The translations under genes were made by a program, and so were the position numbers. Below the pieces are notes generated by a model. The model made no database searches. It had not been told where the DNA came from and saw only the letters and a list, made by a program, of their open reading frames with translations. DNA of 64,000 nt from positions 1 to 64,000 of the forward strand of contig CACOED010000001.1 of assembly GCA_902626245.1 (NCBI GenBank). The letters are read 5' to 3'. Positions 19,105 to 28,562 of this stretch are shown piece after piece. Position 1 is the stretch's first letter. Every line of letters begins with the position of its first letter. Origin of the DNA: an uncultured Pelagibacteraceae bacterium. Lineage in GTDB: Bacteria > Pseudomonadota > Alphaproteobacteria > Pelagibacterales > Pelagibacteraceae.

Positions 19105-20232
19105 ATGGTTCAAGTAATTAAAAAAGGTCTAGAAACATCTGTTCAGGATTATCCTGGAAGAATTGGAACTTTAAACCAAGGTTTTCCCTCTTCAGGTCCA
19201 ATGGACAGTTGGTCTTTCAGACTTGCAAATGTTTTAGTGGAAAATGAAGCTGGAGCAGCTGCATTAGAATGTCAGTTTATGGGTCCAACACTTAAATTTG
19301 ATAGTGATAGAATTATTGCAATTACTGGAGCTGACATGCGTCCAAAGATAGATGGAAAGCTTGTTCCATTATGGGAAAGTTTGTCAGTCAAAAAAGATCA
19401 AATTTTAGAAATGTCTTATGCAACTATAGGTGCAAGAGCTTACATTGCCTTTTCTGGAGGAATTAATACTACGCCTTGGCTTGGTTCAAGATCTACTTTT
19501 CACAAAGCAGGAGTTGGTGGAATAGATGGTAAAGCAATACAAGATGGTCAAATTATCCCTTTGAATAAATCTAAGTCATATCCTGGTAGAAAAATTAAAA
19601 AAGATTCTATCCCAGTAATGTCTACAAATAAAAAATGGTCAATAGAAGTTGTTAAAGGACCAAATGATGATTGGGTAGATGAAAAAGGACATAAAATGTT
19701 TTTAAATGCTGACTGGAAACTTCAGTCTAAAAGTGACAGAACAGGTTATAGGTTAGATGGGCCAAAATGGTCTTTTGCTGAAAAAGCAACTAACAAAGGT
19801 TTAGAGCATGGAACTTATCCCTCAAACATTATCGATCAAGGATATCCTGCGGGAGCAATAAACTTGGCCGGACAAACTCCAATTATTTTAGTCAATGATG
19901 GTCCTAGTATGGGTGGATTTATTGTTCCTTACACTGTTCCTTCGGCATCTTTTTGGAAACTTGGCCAAGCAAAACCAGGTGATAGTTTTAATTTTGTTAA
20001 AATATCTGTTGATAAAGCTCAAGAATTACGATCGGAACAAACCCAAATTTGTAGTGAAATTAGTGTGATATCTTCGAAAAAAGACAATGATTTAAATCAA
20101 AAAAAGAAAAAAATAAAAATTGATCATATAAAGATTGTTGATTTTGACAAAGAAAAAATGAACGAAAAAATAAGAACTAAAATAATGGAGAGAAAAGGAA
20201 TGAAATCAATTAAAATTAGATATTTTGATTAG
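19105..20232 (+). CDS. pxpC: 5-oxoprolinase subunit C (PxpC/KipA, AHS2) with C-terminal KIVDFD...KIRYFD tail
   Basis: VIKKGLETSVQDYPGRIGTLNQGFPSSGPMDSWSFRLANVLV; GASLEC-type core; tail IKIDHIKIVDFDKEKMNEKIRTKIMERKGMKSIKIRYFD. Confidence 0.9.
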   Translation: MVQVIKKGLETSVQDYPGRIGTLNQGFPSSGPMDSWSFRLANVLVENEAGAAALECQFMGPTLKFDSDRIIAITGADMRPKIDGKLVPLWESLSVKKDQILEMSYATIGARAYIAFSGGINTTPWLGSRSTFHKAGVGGIDGKAIQDGQIIPLNKSKSYPGRKIKKDSIPVMSTNKKWSIEVVKGPNDDWVDEKGHKMFLNADWKLQSKSDRTGYRLDGPKWSFAEKATNKGLEHGTYPSNIIDQGYPAGAINLAGQTPIILVNDGPSMGGFIVPYTVPSASFWKLGQAKPGDSFNFVKISVDKAQELRSEQTQICSEISVISSKKDNDLNQKKKKIKIDHIKIVDFDKEKMNEKIRTKIMERKGMKSIKIRYFD

Positions 20233-20249
20233 ATAGATGAAAGATACTT

Positions 20250-20468
20250 ATGACAACAGAAGTTAAAACAACAGTACCTGGAAATATGTGGAAAGTTTTA
20301 GTTAAAGAAGGTGATGTAGTTAAAAAAGGAGATACATTATTTATTATGGAAGTAATGAAAACAGAAGTACATCATGATTCACCAGTTGATGGAACAGTAA
20401 CAAAAGTTAATGTTGTAAATGATCAGGAGGGCATTGATCCAGATACAGTTGCTGTAGTAATTGAATGA
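20250..20468 (+). CDS. Biotin carboxyl carrier protein (biotinyl domain)
   Basis: PGNMWKVLVKEGDVVKKGDTLFIMEVMKTEVHHDSPVDGTV; biotinylation-type Lys in EVMKTEV. Confidence 0.9.
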   Translation: MTTEVKTTVPGNMWKVLVKEGDVVKKGDTLFIMEVMKTEVHHDSPVDGTVTKVNVVNDQEGIDPDTVAVVIE

Positions 20469-20665
20469 CAAACAAGAAAGTTGAATACTTAAAATTAATT
20501 AAAAATCTTTCAGATGATATAGGTATATCTGAAGAGGAAACAAAAAGTTTAGTTGATATTGCGTTATCTTCTTCAGACCCAAGGTATGTAAATTATGAAG
20601 AATTAAAAGATGAAATTACAACTTTTCTAGTTATAAATATATTTTCTTTAATTTGTAAATTATAA
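20465..20665 (+). CDS. Small hypothetical protein at the end of the carboxylase operon
   Basis: 4-nt overlap (ATGA) with BCCP stop. Confidence 0.5.
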   Translation: MTNKKVEYLKLIKNLSDDIGISEEETKSLVDIALSSSDPRYVNYEELKDEITTFLVINIFSLICKL

Positions 20666-20670
20666 ATCTT

Positions 20671-21264
20671 ATGCAAGACCAAATGATATTATACAATGGT
20701 CCAAATTCACCCTTTGGAAGAAAGACTAAAATTACAGCTTTAGTACAAGAAATTAATTTAGAAGAAAAAATTATAAATGTATATGAGTCTGATTTTTTAG
20801 ATAAACATAATCCCTTGAGAAAAATTCCAACACTTCTAGTTGGACAAGATTCAATTACAGATAGTGATAATATATGTTTGTACCTAGATTCAATTTCAAA
20901 AAAAAATACTTTGTTTCCCAAAAAACATTATTGGCGAATAATGAATATAACTTCTATCGCTAATGGTTTAATGGAAGCAGTACTAGAAAGAAGAATGGAG
21001 ACTATAAGACCAGAAAGTGAAAAGAGTAAAAATTTTATCAGTAAACAAGAATTTAGGATTAAAAGAACCATTGAATGGTTAGAAAACAATTGGAACAATT
21101 ATGATGAAAATAATTTAACTATGGATCAAATAGCAATAGGTTGTGCATTAGATTATACAATCTTTAGATACAATGATGAGTGGAAAAATAATAATAAAAA
21201 TCTAACTATTTGGTTTGAAAGATTTATAAAAAATCAATTCATGAAATCGACCATGCCAGTTTAA
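20671..21264 (+). CDS. Glutathione S-transferase-like protein
   Basis: LYNGPNSPFGRKTKITALVQEINLEEKI...NPLRKIPTLLVGQDSITDSDNICLYLD thioredoxin-fold N-domain. Confidence 0.8.
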   Translation: MQDQMILYNGPNSPFGRKTKITALVQEINLEEKIINVYESDFLDKHNPLRKIPTLLVGQDSITDSDNICLYLDSISKKNTLFPKKHYWRIMNITSIANGLMEAVLERRMETIRPESEKSKNFISKQEFRIKRTIEWLENNWNNYDENNLTMDQIAIGCALDYTIFRYNDEWKNNNKNLTIWFERFIKNQFMKSTMPV

Positions 21265-21270
21265 AAAAGA

Positions 21271-22107
21271 CTAATCGTAATAAAACATTGGTGCTTTTTT
21301 CCAGTCTAACCATGCAACTGGATCATGGCCCCATACAACTTTTGCATCTGTTTCTTTAGCAACTTTTCTTAATTTTTTTACTGACACCGCAGCGTCAGAT
21401 GAGGATGTAACTAATCCTGGTAAACATTTATCACACCAATGATCTCCTGTATAAACTGCATCTCCAGTTAATAAAATATTTTTTGTTTTTGGTAAGTTAA
21501 CTAATACGGATTGATGACCAGGGGTATGTCCAGGCGTATAAATTAATTTAATTGCTCCATCGCCAAAAACATCATAAAAATCTGTTTTTCTTCCTTGCAG
21601 AAATTTCCACCTTATGTTTGGTTTATCGAAATCAGCTCTTATATATGCTGGTTGAGAAAACCAGTCTGGATTAAAAGCATAATCATATTCAGTTTTTTGT
21701 GTTATGTAAGTTGCATTTGGAAAGTGCCCAAGAGCGCCCGAATGATCTAAGTGTAAATGTGTTTGTATTACATATTTCACATCCTCGGGTTTAGTATTAA
21801 CTGTTTTAACCATATCACGGCACCATTCCGATGGCTTCATCACCGGATCATAAGCTTTTATAACATCTCCCCAATGTTTATGTTTATCTAATGCTACTTC
21901 TATTGGCATTCCTCCGTCTATAACAACATCTCCTTCTGGATGTTTAATTAAAAACCATGGTACGGGTATCTCGTAAGGCTCTTCTCCCTGGTTCATTTTG
22001 ATAAATTTCACTTTGGTTTTTATAGATCCAGTCTGAAACATATAAAGTTTAATTCCAGTATTAAACTTAGTTGTACTTTCAAATATATCTTCGTTTTTTA
22101 TTTCCAT
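21271..22107 (-). CDS. Metallo-beta-lactamase-fold lactonase resembling AttM/BlcC
   Basis: QTHLHLDHSGALGHFPNA metal motif, PGHTPGHQS, LLTGDAVYT; N-terminal KLYMFQTGSIKTKVKFIKMNQG matches AttM-type layout. Confidence 0.8.
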   Translation of the reverse strand: MEIKNEDIFESTTKFNTGIKLYMFQTGSIKTKVKFIKMNQGEEPYEIPVPWFLIKHPEGDVVIDGGMPIEVALDKHKHWGDVIKAYDPVMKPSEWCRDMVKTVNTKPEDVKYVIQTHLHLDHSGALGHFPNATYITQKTEYDYAFNPDWFSQPAYIRADFDKPNIRWKFLQGRKTDFYDVFGDGAIKLIYTPGHTPGHQSVLVNLPKTKNILLTGDAVYTGDHWCDKCLPGLVTSSSDAAVSVKKLRKVAKETDAKVVWGHDPVAWLDWKKAPMFYYD

Positions 22108-22115
22108 AAATTATC

Positions 22116-23285
22116 CTACCAAGCTGCCTCATAAATATTTAGTGCATCAATTTCTGTAACTTCTCTAGGGTTGTTAATTAAAAGACGTGTTTGCTTCATT
22201 GCGTCTGAAGCCATTTTCTTACATGCACTCTTTGGGATATTTACTTCTCTCAGTTTTTGTGGAAGACCAATTTTTTTAGATAAACTCTCTAGTCTATCGA
22301 TGAATTCTGAGCACACTGCTTGACTTCCCTGATTAGTATTAATGTCAGGAAATAAAAATGGTGCTAACTCTGAGTAATCATGAGTTGCCTTATTACTTAC
22401 ACTATTAAATCTTAACACATAAGGAAGTACTAAAGAATTTGAAAGCCCATGAGAAATATGAAAAGTTCCACCAATGGGATATGCAAGAGCATGAATGGCC
22501 GCAACTGGAGAATTAGCAAAAGCTTTGCCAGCTAACATTGCTCCTATCAACATATTTCCTCTTGCTTCAATATTTGAACCTTCAAATACTGCTTTTTCTA
22601 TAGATCCACCAAGTAATTTTAAAGCTTCTATTGATAACATTTTCGAAATAGGATTATTATTTTTACTTGTAGATGCGTATGCTTCAATTGCATGGACCAT
22701 AGCATCAATTCCTGTTGCTGCTGTAGTACCTGCTGGAAGACCTAAAGTTAAATCAGGGTCTAAAATAGCTAAATCAGGTAATATCAGTGAAGAAGAAACT
22801 CCTTTTTTTTCTTCCTCTCCAACAGTTATAATTGATACAGGCGTAACCTCTGATCCTGTACCTGCGGTGGTTGGAATTAGAACAAGAGGTAATCGTGGTC
22901 CTTTTGCATTTGCAACTCCCCATGCTTCTTCTAAATTTTCACCAGATCCAAGTATTAAAGCTGTAAGTTTAGCTACATCCATGGAAGATCCTCCTCCAAA
23001 ACCAATAACACCTGTTGCTTTAATTTTTTTTCCAACTTCAATTGCTTTAAGAAGAGTTTTTTTGGAAGGATCTGCTTCAACGTCATCAAAAATTTCAACT
23101 GAACTAATTTTTTTTAATTCTTTTAAAGTTTGCTCTGTTAAGCCCAATGACATTAAACCTTTATCAGTTATAAAAAGAACACTTTGACCTAGTTTGTTAG
23201 AAATTTCTTCACAAGAATCTTTTGCTTGACCACTTCCATATCGAAGACCAGGTGTTGTATTAAATTGAAAAGAATTTAAAGTCAT
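22116..23285 (-). CDS. Iron-containing alcohol dehydrogenase (AttL/BlcB-like candidate)
   Basis: GFGGGSSMDVAKLTALIL, PTTAGTGSEVTPVSII, IHALAYPIGGTFHISHGLSNSLVLPYVLRFN. Confidence 0.85.
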   Translation of the reverse strand: MTLNSFQFNTTPGLRYGSGQAKDSCEEISNKLGQSVLFITDKGLMSLGLTEQTLKELKKISSVEIFDDVEADPSKKTLLKAIEVGKKIKATGVIGFGGGSSMDVAKLTALILGSGENLEEAWGVANAKGPRLPLVLIPTTAGTGSEVTPVSIITVGEEEKKGVSSSLILPDLAILDPDLTLGLPAGTTAATGIDAMVHAIEAYASTSKNNNPISKMLSIEALKLLGGSIEKAVFEGSNIEARGNMLIGAMLAGKAFANSPVAAIHALAYPIGGTFHISHGLSNSLVLPYVLRFNSVSNKATHDYSELAPFLFPDINTNQGSQAVCSEFIDRLESLSKKIGLPQKLREVNIPKSACKKMASDAMKQTRLLINNPREVTEIDALNIYEAAW

Positions 23286-23291
23286 AAATTA

Positions 23292-25358
23292 TTACACAAA
23301 GTAAACATAAAATATTATTGAAAATATTGCTATTCCTATAAGAATTAAAATCCACCCATATCCTGTGCCAACTTTGTCAATATAATTTACTTCTCCTTGG
23401 ACCTCGTCTGGCGGTTGATACAAATCATTAGCTTGAATAGGTTTGTTTGGCAAAGTTGATAAATCCATTTTGTTAGATAAAAACCAAATTAAGCCAATTC
23501 CAAAAAACCACCATATTAATTGATATCCCCAAATAGATGGTATTTTTAAAATCCACGCTTCATATCCTGCTCCAGGTTCTCCAAAAAAATTATTGCCTAA
23601 AACTTGTCCAGGTCCAACACCAAAAAACAACCAAACTAAAGCTATTACGTAAGCAAATGATCTTAATTTCGTTCTACTAGGATGTAGGCCCATATGATCA
23701 TTTAAAAAATCATGAAATTTTTGTCTATGAGATCTGTACATATCAATCTTGGTAATATTTGAAAAACCAGAAATAGAGAAACAAATAAATACGTTAAATA
23801 TTAAACCCCATACCCCTGAATGAATTGTTAAAGGCCATCTCCCCCAAGGTAATCTGTTTCCAGTAATTTGCTGTCCAATCGTTTCAGTTAAAATAACAAT
23901 AATGATTCCGATTATCAAACCAGACATTGCTGCTCCTTTGGTAATCCAAGGAAACCATAACAATCCTAATAAAACAATAATAAACTGAAAAGCTATTGAT
24001 ATCGAAATTCCACTAAAAATTACCATTGCTGGTTTAGCAAACGTAGCTAAATATAGTGAAGCTAAAAAAATTAATAACATAATAATTCTAGCAACAGCTA
24101 GTTCTTTTTCCCAAGATATATTTTTATTTACATAAGTTTTATATAAGTCTCTAGTAATAATACTGCCGGAAGTCATTAATAGCGCTGAAGATGTTGATTG
24201 TAGAGCTGCTATTATTCCAACTCCTAATAAACCCGTTAACCAAAGAGCATTTTCGTCCATTAAATTTATAATATTATAAATTATTAATGAACGATCATTA
24301 TTTTGTGTCTCTGGGAGCAGATTTTTAATTGCTAACCCATTACTGTTTATTTCTGGATTAGCTCCTAACAAACTTGCACCAATACCTTGGAAAGTTGTAA
24401 AAATAAATAATAATAAACCCACTACTACTGCAGAACCCCATACTTGATAATATGAAAATACTTTTGGATGTTTTGCAGAGTAACTCCACATAGAAAAAGA
24501 AGGAGAGAGGATAATACCCATAAATGTTACTGTAAAAGTAAATATCATCATTGCTGTCCATGGACCGCCGACTGCTTCGTTTTTACCTAAACCTGCAACC
24601 CATTGAATAACTCCTGGTAATGCAAAATATCCATTATAGTCTCCTCCTCCGTAGCCATTTGTATTTCCCCATGAACTAATTGAAGTGCTTGCAATTTTTG
24701 CTAATGATCTACCAAATGAATCTAAATCCCCAATGAAAGAATAAATAATAATTCCTAAAACAATAACAGTTACAAAATATAACCATGACTGAACTACACC
24801 AACGCTAACAATTGATTTAAATCCCCCTCTTGTAACATAAAAAAGAACAATTGTAGAAACTACCCACATTCCCATTTCTCTAGAGACATAACCTTCACTT
24901 AAAATATTTATTAAATAACCAGTTGCTCCGAAAAAAACTGCTATAAGCGGAATTGCTACGAAAAAAGTTACTAAAACAGATAAAACTCGAATAGTGTCGC
25001 TTTTATAATAATCATAATACATTTCACCTGGTGTAATATATCCAAATTTTCTACTTAACATCCACTGACGCTTAAAAAAAAATATACTTCCAAGCGGCAC
25101 TGTTATTGCAATAAAAGCTGTTCCTACATATTGAAAACCATCGTTAAAAATTAAATTTGTTTGAGATATTACGGTTAAACCTGAAAAAGTAGCTGCTGTT
25201 GCGGCAAAGAAAAAAACCCAAGAAGAAACATTTTTATTTGCTAAATAAAATTTTTCTGGACTATCAGAATTATAATTAGATCCTCTTACACCCCAAAAAA
25301 AACAAAATGCGGCATAAATTAATATAAATATTAACAACCAAAGAGATTTTTCGGACAT
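23292..25358 (-). CDS. Sodium:solute symporter (SSS) family transporter
   Basis: Many TM segments; FFAATAATFSGLTVISQTN, ALQSTSSALLMTSGSIITRDLY. Confidence 0.8.
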   Translation of the reverse strand: MSEKSLWLLIFILIYAAFCFFWGVRGSNYNSDSPEKFYLANKNVSSWVFFFAATAATFSGLTVISQTNLIFNDGFQYVGTAFIAITVPLGSIFFFKRQWMLSRKFGYITPGEMYYDYYKSDTIRVLSVLVTFFVAIPLIAVFFGATGYLINILSEGYVSREMGMWVVSTIVLFYVTRGGFKSIVSVGVVQSWLYFVTVIVLGIIIYSFIGDLDSFGRSLAKIASTSISSWGNTNGYGGGDYNGYFALPGVIQWVAGLGKNEAVGGPWTAMMIFTFTVTFMGIILSPSFSMWSYSAKHPKVFSYYQVWGSAVVVGLLLFIFTTFQGIGASLLGANPEINSNGLAIKNLLPETQNNDRSLIIYNIINLMDENALWLTGLLGVGIIAALQSTSSALLMTSGSIITRDLYKTYVNKNISWEKELAVARIIMLLIFLASLYLATFAKPAMVIFSGISISIAFQFIIVLLGLLWFPWITKGAAMSGLIIGIIIVILTETIGQQITGNRLPWGRWPLTIHSGVWGLIFNVFICFSISGFSNITKIDMYRSHRQKFHDFLNDHMGLHPSRTKLRSFAYVIALVWLFFGVGPGQVLGNNFFGEPGAGYEAWILKIPSIWGYQLIWWFFGIGLIWFLSNKMDLSTLPNKPIQANDLYQPPDEVQGEVNYIDKVGTGYGWILILIGIAIFSIIFYVYFV

Positions 25359-25372
25359 TTAATCCTTTCACT

Positions 25373-25741
25373 TTAGGTACAACGCATTGGCGCTGACTCG
25401 CCACGTTCTTTTTTTATTCTTTCTGCTTCTTCCTGTGCTTTTTCAATTGAATTAAAAACTTTATCTTCAAACAAAATAAAAGGTTTTGCTCTATCGGCAT
25501 TAAGTTGCGCCACACACCATTCTTTACCAGGTTTTGTACACATTACCATATACGCTCCTGGTATGGGTCCATACCGTCTATTGTTTAATGTAAAAAGGCA
25601 CTTAGCAAGTTCGGTCAATTTATCTTCATCTAAATTTCCTAAAGCATTCTTTTCTAATTCATTCAATGGTGTAACATTGTCAGATCCTAGCACGCTTTTA
25701 CCGCCTGTTCCTTCTGGTCTTGTAAATTGAGGTTTGTCCAT
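25373..25741 (-). CDS. Hypothetical protein adjacent to DMFase-like large subunit
   Basis: Its start overlaps the DmfA2-like stop by 1 nt; soluble 122 aa protein. Confidence 0.6.
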   Translation of the reverse strand: MDKPQFTRPEGTGGKSVLGSDNVTPLNELEKNALGNLDEDKLTELAKCLFTLNNRRYGPIPGAYMVMCTKPGKEWCVAQLNADRAKPFILFEDKVFNSIEKAQEEAERIKKERGESAPMRCT

Positions 25742-28098
25742 TATGGTAGTGGTCCTTCTTTTAAAAATCCTTTAATAGCATTCTCTAAAATTTTAGAAAC
25801 GTTATTGTTATAATTGTTGTATGATAAACTTCCACACCAAGATAATGAACCTGGAGCAAACAAAGCTCCGTCATTTGGGGTTTTGTAATAAATCATGTCA
25901 GCTCTAACCATTGGGTTCTCTGTACCTCCGCCGTAAAAACCTCTAACTGTAAAATGAATTTCCTCATTAACTTGCATCATTAAATTTGTATGGTTTTCAG
26001 ATCTTGCTAGTAAATATGCGTTATGCGGAGTTCCAAATTCTAGATCATATCTATCAAGTTCTAAACCTGCGGCGCCACCACCTACTAAACCAAAATCTCC
26101 AATAACTTCATCTTCGCCTACTCCATCAAAGATCCATGAACATTCAGGTCTTTTACTATCAGGACATCTTTTATAATAAGAACCAACATCAAAACCATAA
26201 GCTGTGAAAGTTAATCCACAAACTTTTGATGGTATTCTTCCTCTTGCTCTCCACATCCCTCCATATTTTCCGTCAAAGGCATTGTTGTATTCACCCGGAT
26301 TTGCAGTCCATGCTCTTGTGCCAGCTTCTCCTTTTCTTACTTCAATTATATTTGGATTGTCAGGATGGTATTCGCTTATCCAGTAAAATCCATCGGATCC
26401 TAGATATATCCATCTACCTCCATTTAATTGGTATTGTTCATAGGCTGCTAACATTTTTTCTGAGCTATACTCAGGGTGCGAACCCGTTAAAACGCATTTG
26501 TATCGATTTAATAATTCTACTCCTTCTAAATGTAAATCTTCATCAGTTACTACATCAAAATCAATTTTTTTCTCTTCCAACCAGTCAGTTAAATGCAAAT
26601 CTGCATTTAGTTGCCAAAGCGAAGGTGATAGCCAATGTCTATATTTAGGTCTCATATTTAAAATTGGTCTTAGTCTAGAAGAGATAGCAACACCACTGCC
26701 ATCAGAATGTTTAGAATATGTTGATAAACCATACTCTCTATGTTCATTTAGATATAAATCTGATGCAGCTAAAACAGGAACTTTTCCTGCTAGCAATTGT
26801 GCTACAACTGAATTTGTTCCTAGATTGTCGTTAGAATATGCTAAATAACTATTCGTTGGCAATACAAAACAAAGTTTAGATGTTGCTTTTCCTTTTGGTG
26901 GTTTTATTACAAATGGAATAAAATCCTCCGTTTCCGCGGACTCTTCACCATTGATTCTTAATCTTGCAGCATAAACTCCACTTCGAATTAAATCAGGAAC
27001 TTTATATGTAAAGTCTACATCCCATCTTGCATCGTCTATATCATCATCATGAAAATGAATAGCACCATATTCTTCTGGTTTGTGATGAAAAACCATTTCA
27101 TCTGCAGTCCAGTTATAACCTGTCATACCTCTACATGGTAAATTAATAATAAATCCATTTAGGTGATTAGATGTGGTATCAATTATATATGTAGAAGCTA
27201 TGTTTTTAGTAATGTTTGCATGAAAGTCCCATGCTCCTATTACTTCAGATCTAAGTTCAGATGTACAACCACTATATCCTCTTGCTAAAGACTCTATTTC
27301 AGATTTTGATAAAGCTTTTTTACTTAATCTTGGTCTGTCTATTTTACCATTATAAGTTAAAGTTTGCTCTGGCAATTCAATTGGATTTAATGCTTCTTTA
27401 TAATGTCCTCCATGAATATGCCTGCCTGATCTATCGTTTAATGTGCATGCTGACATTAAAAAAGGAGCATCATTAGCTCTAGGTTTTAGATTATTTACTG
27501 ATTCAACATAAGAAGTTGTTTCATCTGCTGGATGAAGTAAAGACATCCCTAATCCGCCATTTGTAGGAGTGACACACGGTTCTTGATAAAGTTTTAATTT
27601 TCCTGTTTGAGCGTCGTAAGTAGCTGCAACCAAATACCAAACTTTTCTCATTAGTTCTTTTTCACTCGAAAGAGTGGTTACTTGACCGCTTCCATCTCCT
27701 ATCATTACTGATAAGCATTTATTCTCATCTATAAAAAGACCATAACCACTTTTAGCTTTATCATTCCATTTAGTAAGAATTCCCTGTTTACCTTTTTCTG
27801 GTGTAGTTGGAAAAATATAAGCTTGTAGAGTGAAACTTGTTGTATTCAATCTATCGTCTTGAGGAATTATTATATAAGAGCCTCCATGAATTCTCTGATT
27901 TCTTCCTTGAAATGTTTTATTACATTCAGCACCTATTTCTTCGTCTTTATAACCAGGACCTTCAGGATTGGTATCTCCATGGATAAGTCTTACAATTTGT
28001 ACATCGTAGTTTTCGTTTTTTTCTGCATTTACATAAAACTTAATTTCCTCTCCAGGAAAAGCTTGGTACTTATCACTGTAGCCAGTAATTCTTAACAT
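25741..28098 (-). CDS. N,N-dimethylformamidase large (beta) subunit-like protein
   Basis: N-terminal GYSDKYQAFPGEEIKFYVNAE, concanavalin-like domain (SFTLQAYIFPTTPEKGKQGILTKW), C-terminal LCFVLPTNSYLAYSND...YKCVLTGSHPEYSSEKMLAAYEQYQLNGGRWIYLGSDGFYW. Confidence 0.8.
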   Translation of the reverse strand: MLRITGYSDKYQAFPGEEIKFYVNAEKNENYDVQIVRLIHGDTNPEGPGYKDEEIGAECNKTFQGRNQRIHGGSYIIIPQDDRLNTTSFTLQAYIFPTTPEKGKQGILTKWNDKAKSGYGLFIDENKCLSVMIGDGSGQVTTLSSEKELMRKVWYLVAATYDAQTGKLKLYQEPCVTPTNGGLGMSLLHPADETTSYVESVNNLKPRANDAPFLMSACTLNDRSGRHIHGGHYKEALNPIELPEQTLTYNGKIDRPRLSKKALSKSEIESLARGYSGCTSELRSEVIGAWDFHANITKNIASTYIIDTTSNHLNGFIINLPCRGMTGYNWTADEMVFHHKPEEYGAIHFHDDDIDDARWDVDFTYKVPDLIRSGVYAARLRINGEESAETEDFIPFVIKPPKGKATSKLCFVLPTNSYLAYSNDNLGTNSVVAQLLAGKVPVLAASDLYLNEHREYGLSTYSKHSDGSGVAISSRLRPILNMRPKYRHWLSPSLWQLNADLHLTDWLEEKKIDFDVVTDEDLHLEGVELLNRYKCVLTGSHPEYSSEKMLAAYEQYQLNGGRWIYLGSDGFYWISEYHPDNPNIIEVRKGEAGTRAWTANPGEYNNAFDGKYGGMWRARGRIPSKVCGLTFTAYGFDVGSYYKRCPDSKRPECSWIFDGVGEDEVIGDFGLVGGGAAGLELDRYDLEFGTPHNAYLLARSENHTNLMMQVNEEIHFTVRGFYGGGTENPMVRADMIYYKTPNDGALFAPGSLSWCGSLSYNNYNNNVSKILENAIKGFLKEGPLP

Positions 28099-28120
28099 TG
28101 AATAAGCCTCAATAAATTAA

Positions 28121-28540
28121 TCATCCACCATGCCTCTCAAGTAAATCCACAACTCTTTTTAAAAAGATTGCATGCTCACATGCTTCTTCTGATGAAAAAG
28201 ATTCTTCTAATATCTCAACTGGTTCACCTCTTACACCTGTTACGATTCCAATTCTATAATCTTCAAAATCTTTTTTACAAATGGTTACATACTTTTTAAT
28301 GTGCATAGGCTGGCGTCTAAGCTTGTCTAATACTATTTGTAATTCTTTACTATGTTCAACCATTGGCTGACCTTTGTGAGGTTGTGGAGCTCTTCCTACT
28401 GGTGTTGCTCTATGCTCCTCTATTAATTTATTTCTCATTTTCTCATCTCTAAGAAGAGGTAAAACATATTTTTCAGTTATAAAATCATCAGTACTTGTAT
28501 GACCTAGATCTAGCTGTACTCCTGTTTTATCTTTTTTCAT
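28121..28540 (-). CDS. N,N-dimethylformamidase small (alpha) subunit-like protein
   Basis: EEHRATPVGRAPQPH...LDKLRRQPMHIKKYVTICKKDFEDYRIGIVTGVRGEPVEI...SSEEACEHAIFLKRVVDL resembles DmfA1 as remembered; adjacent to the large subunit. Confidence 0.7.
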   Translation of the reverse strand: MKKDKTGVQLDLGHTSTDDFITEKYVLPLLRDEKMRNKLIEEHRATPVGRAPQPHKGQPMVEHSKELQIVLDKLRRQPMHIKKYVTICKKDFEDYRIGIVTGVRGEPVEILEESFSSEEACEHAIFLKRVVDLLERHGG

Positions 28541-28562
28541 TGCAAACCCCCTTTTTTAATAA

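Noticed and set aside
21271-22107. Quorum-quenching function from AHL-lactonase similarity
   Set aside because: Operon context with Fe-ADH and transporter fits lactone catabolism better; no signalling genes seen in the window.
22495-23187. 230-aa plus-strand ORF antisense to Fe-ADH
   Set aside because: Shadow ORF opposite a clear Fe-ADH; low-complexity Ser/Pro/Ile-rich translation with no family motif.
26226-26848. Plus-strand ORFs (26226-26648, 26498-26848) inside the DMFase large subunit gene
   Set aside because: Antisense to a strong coding sequence; overlapping each other in different frames; no recognisable motif.
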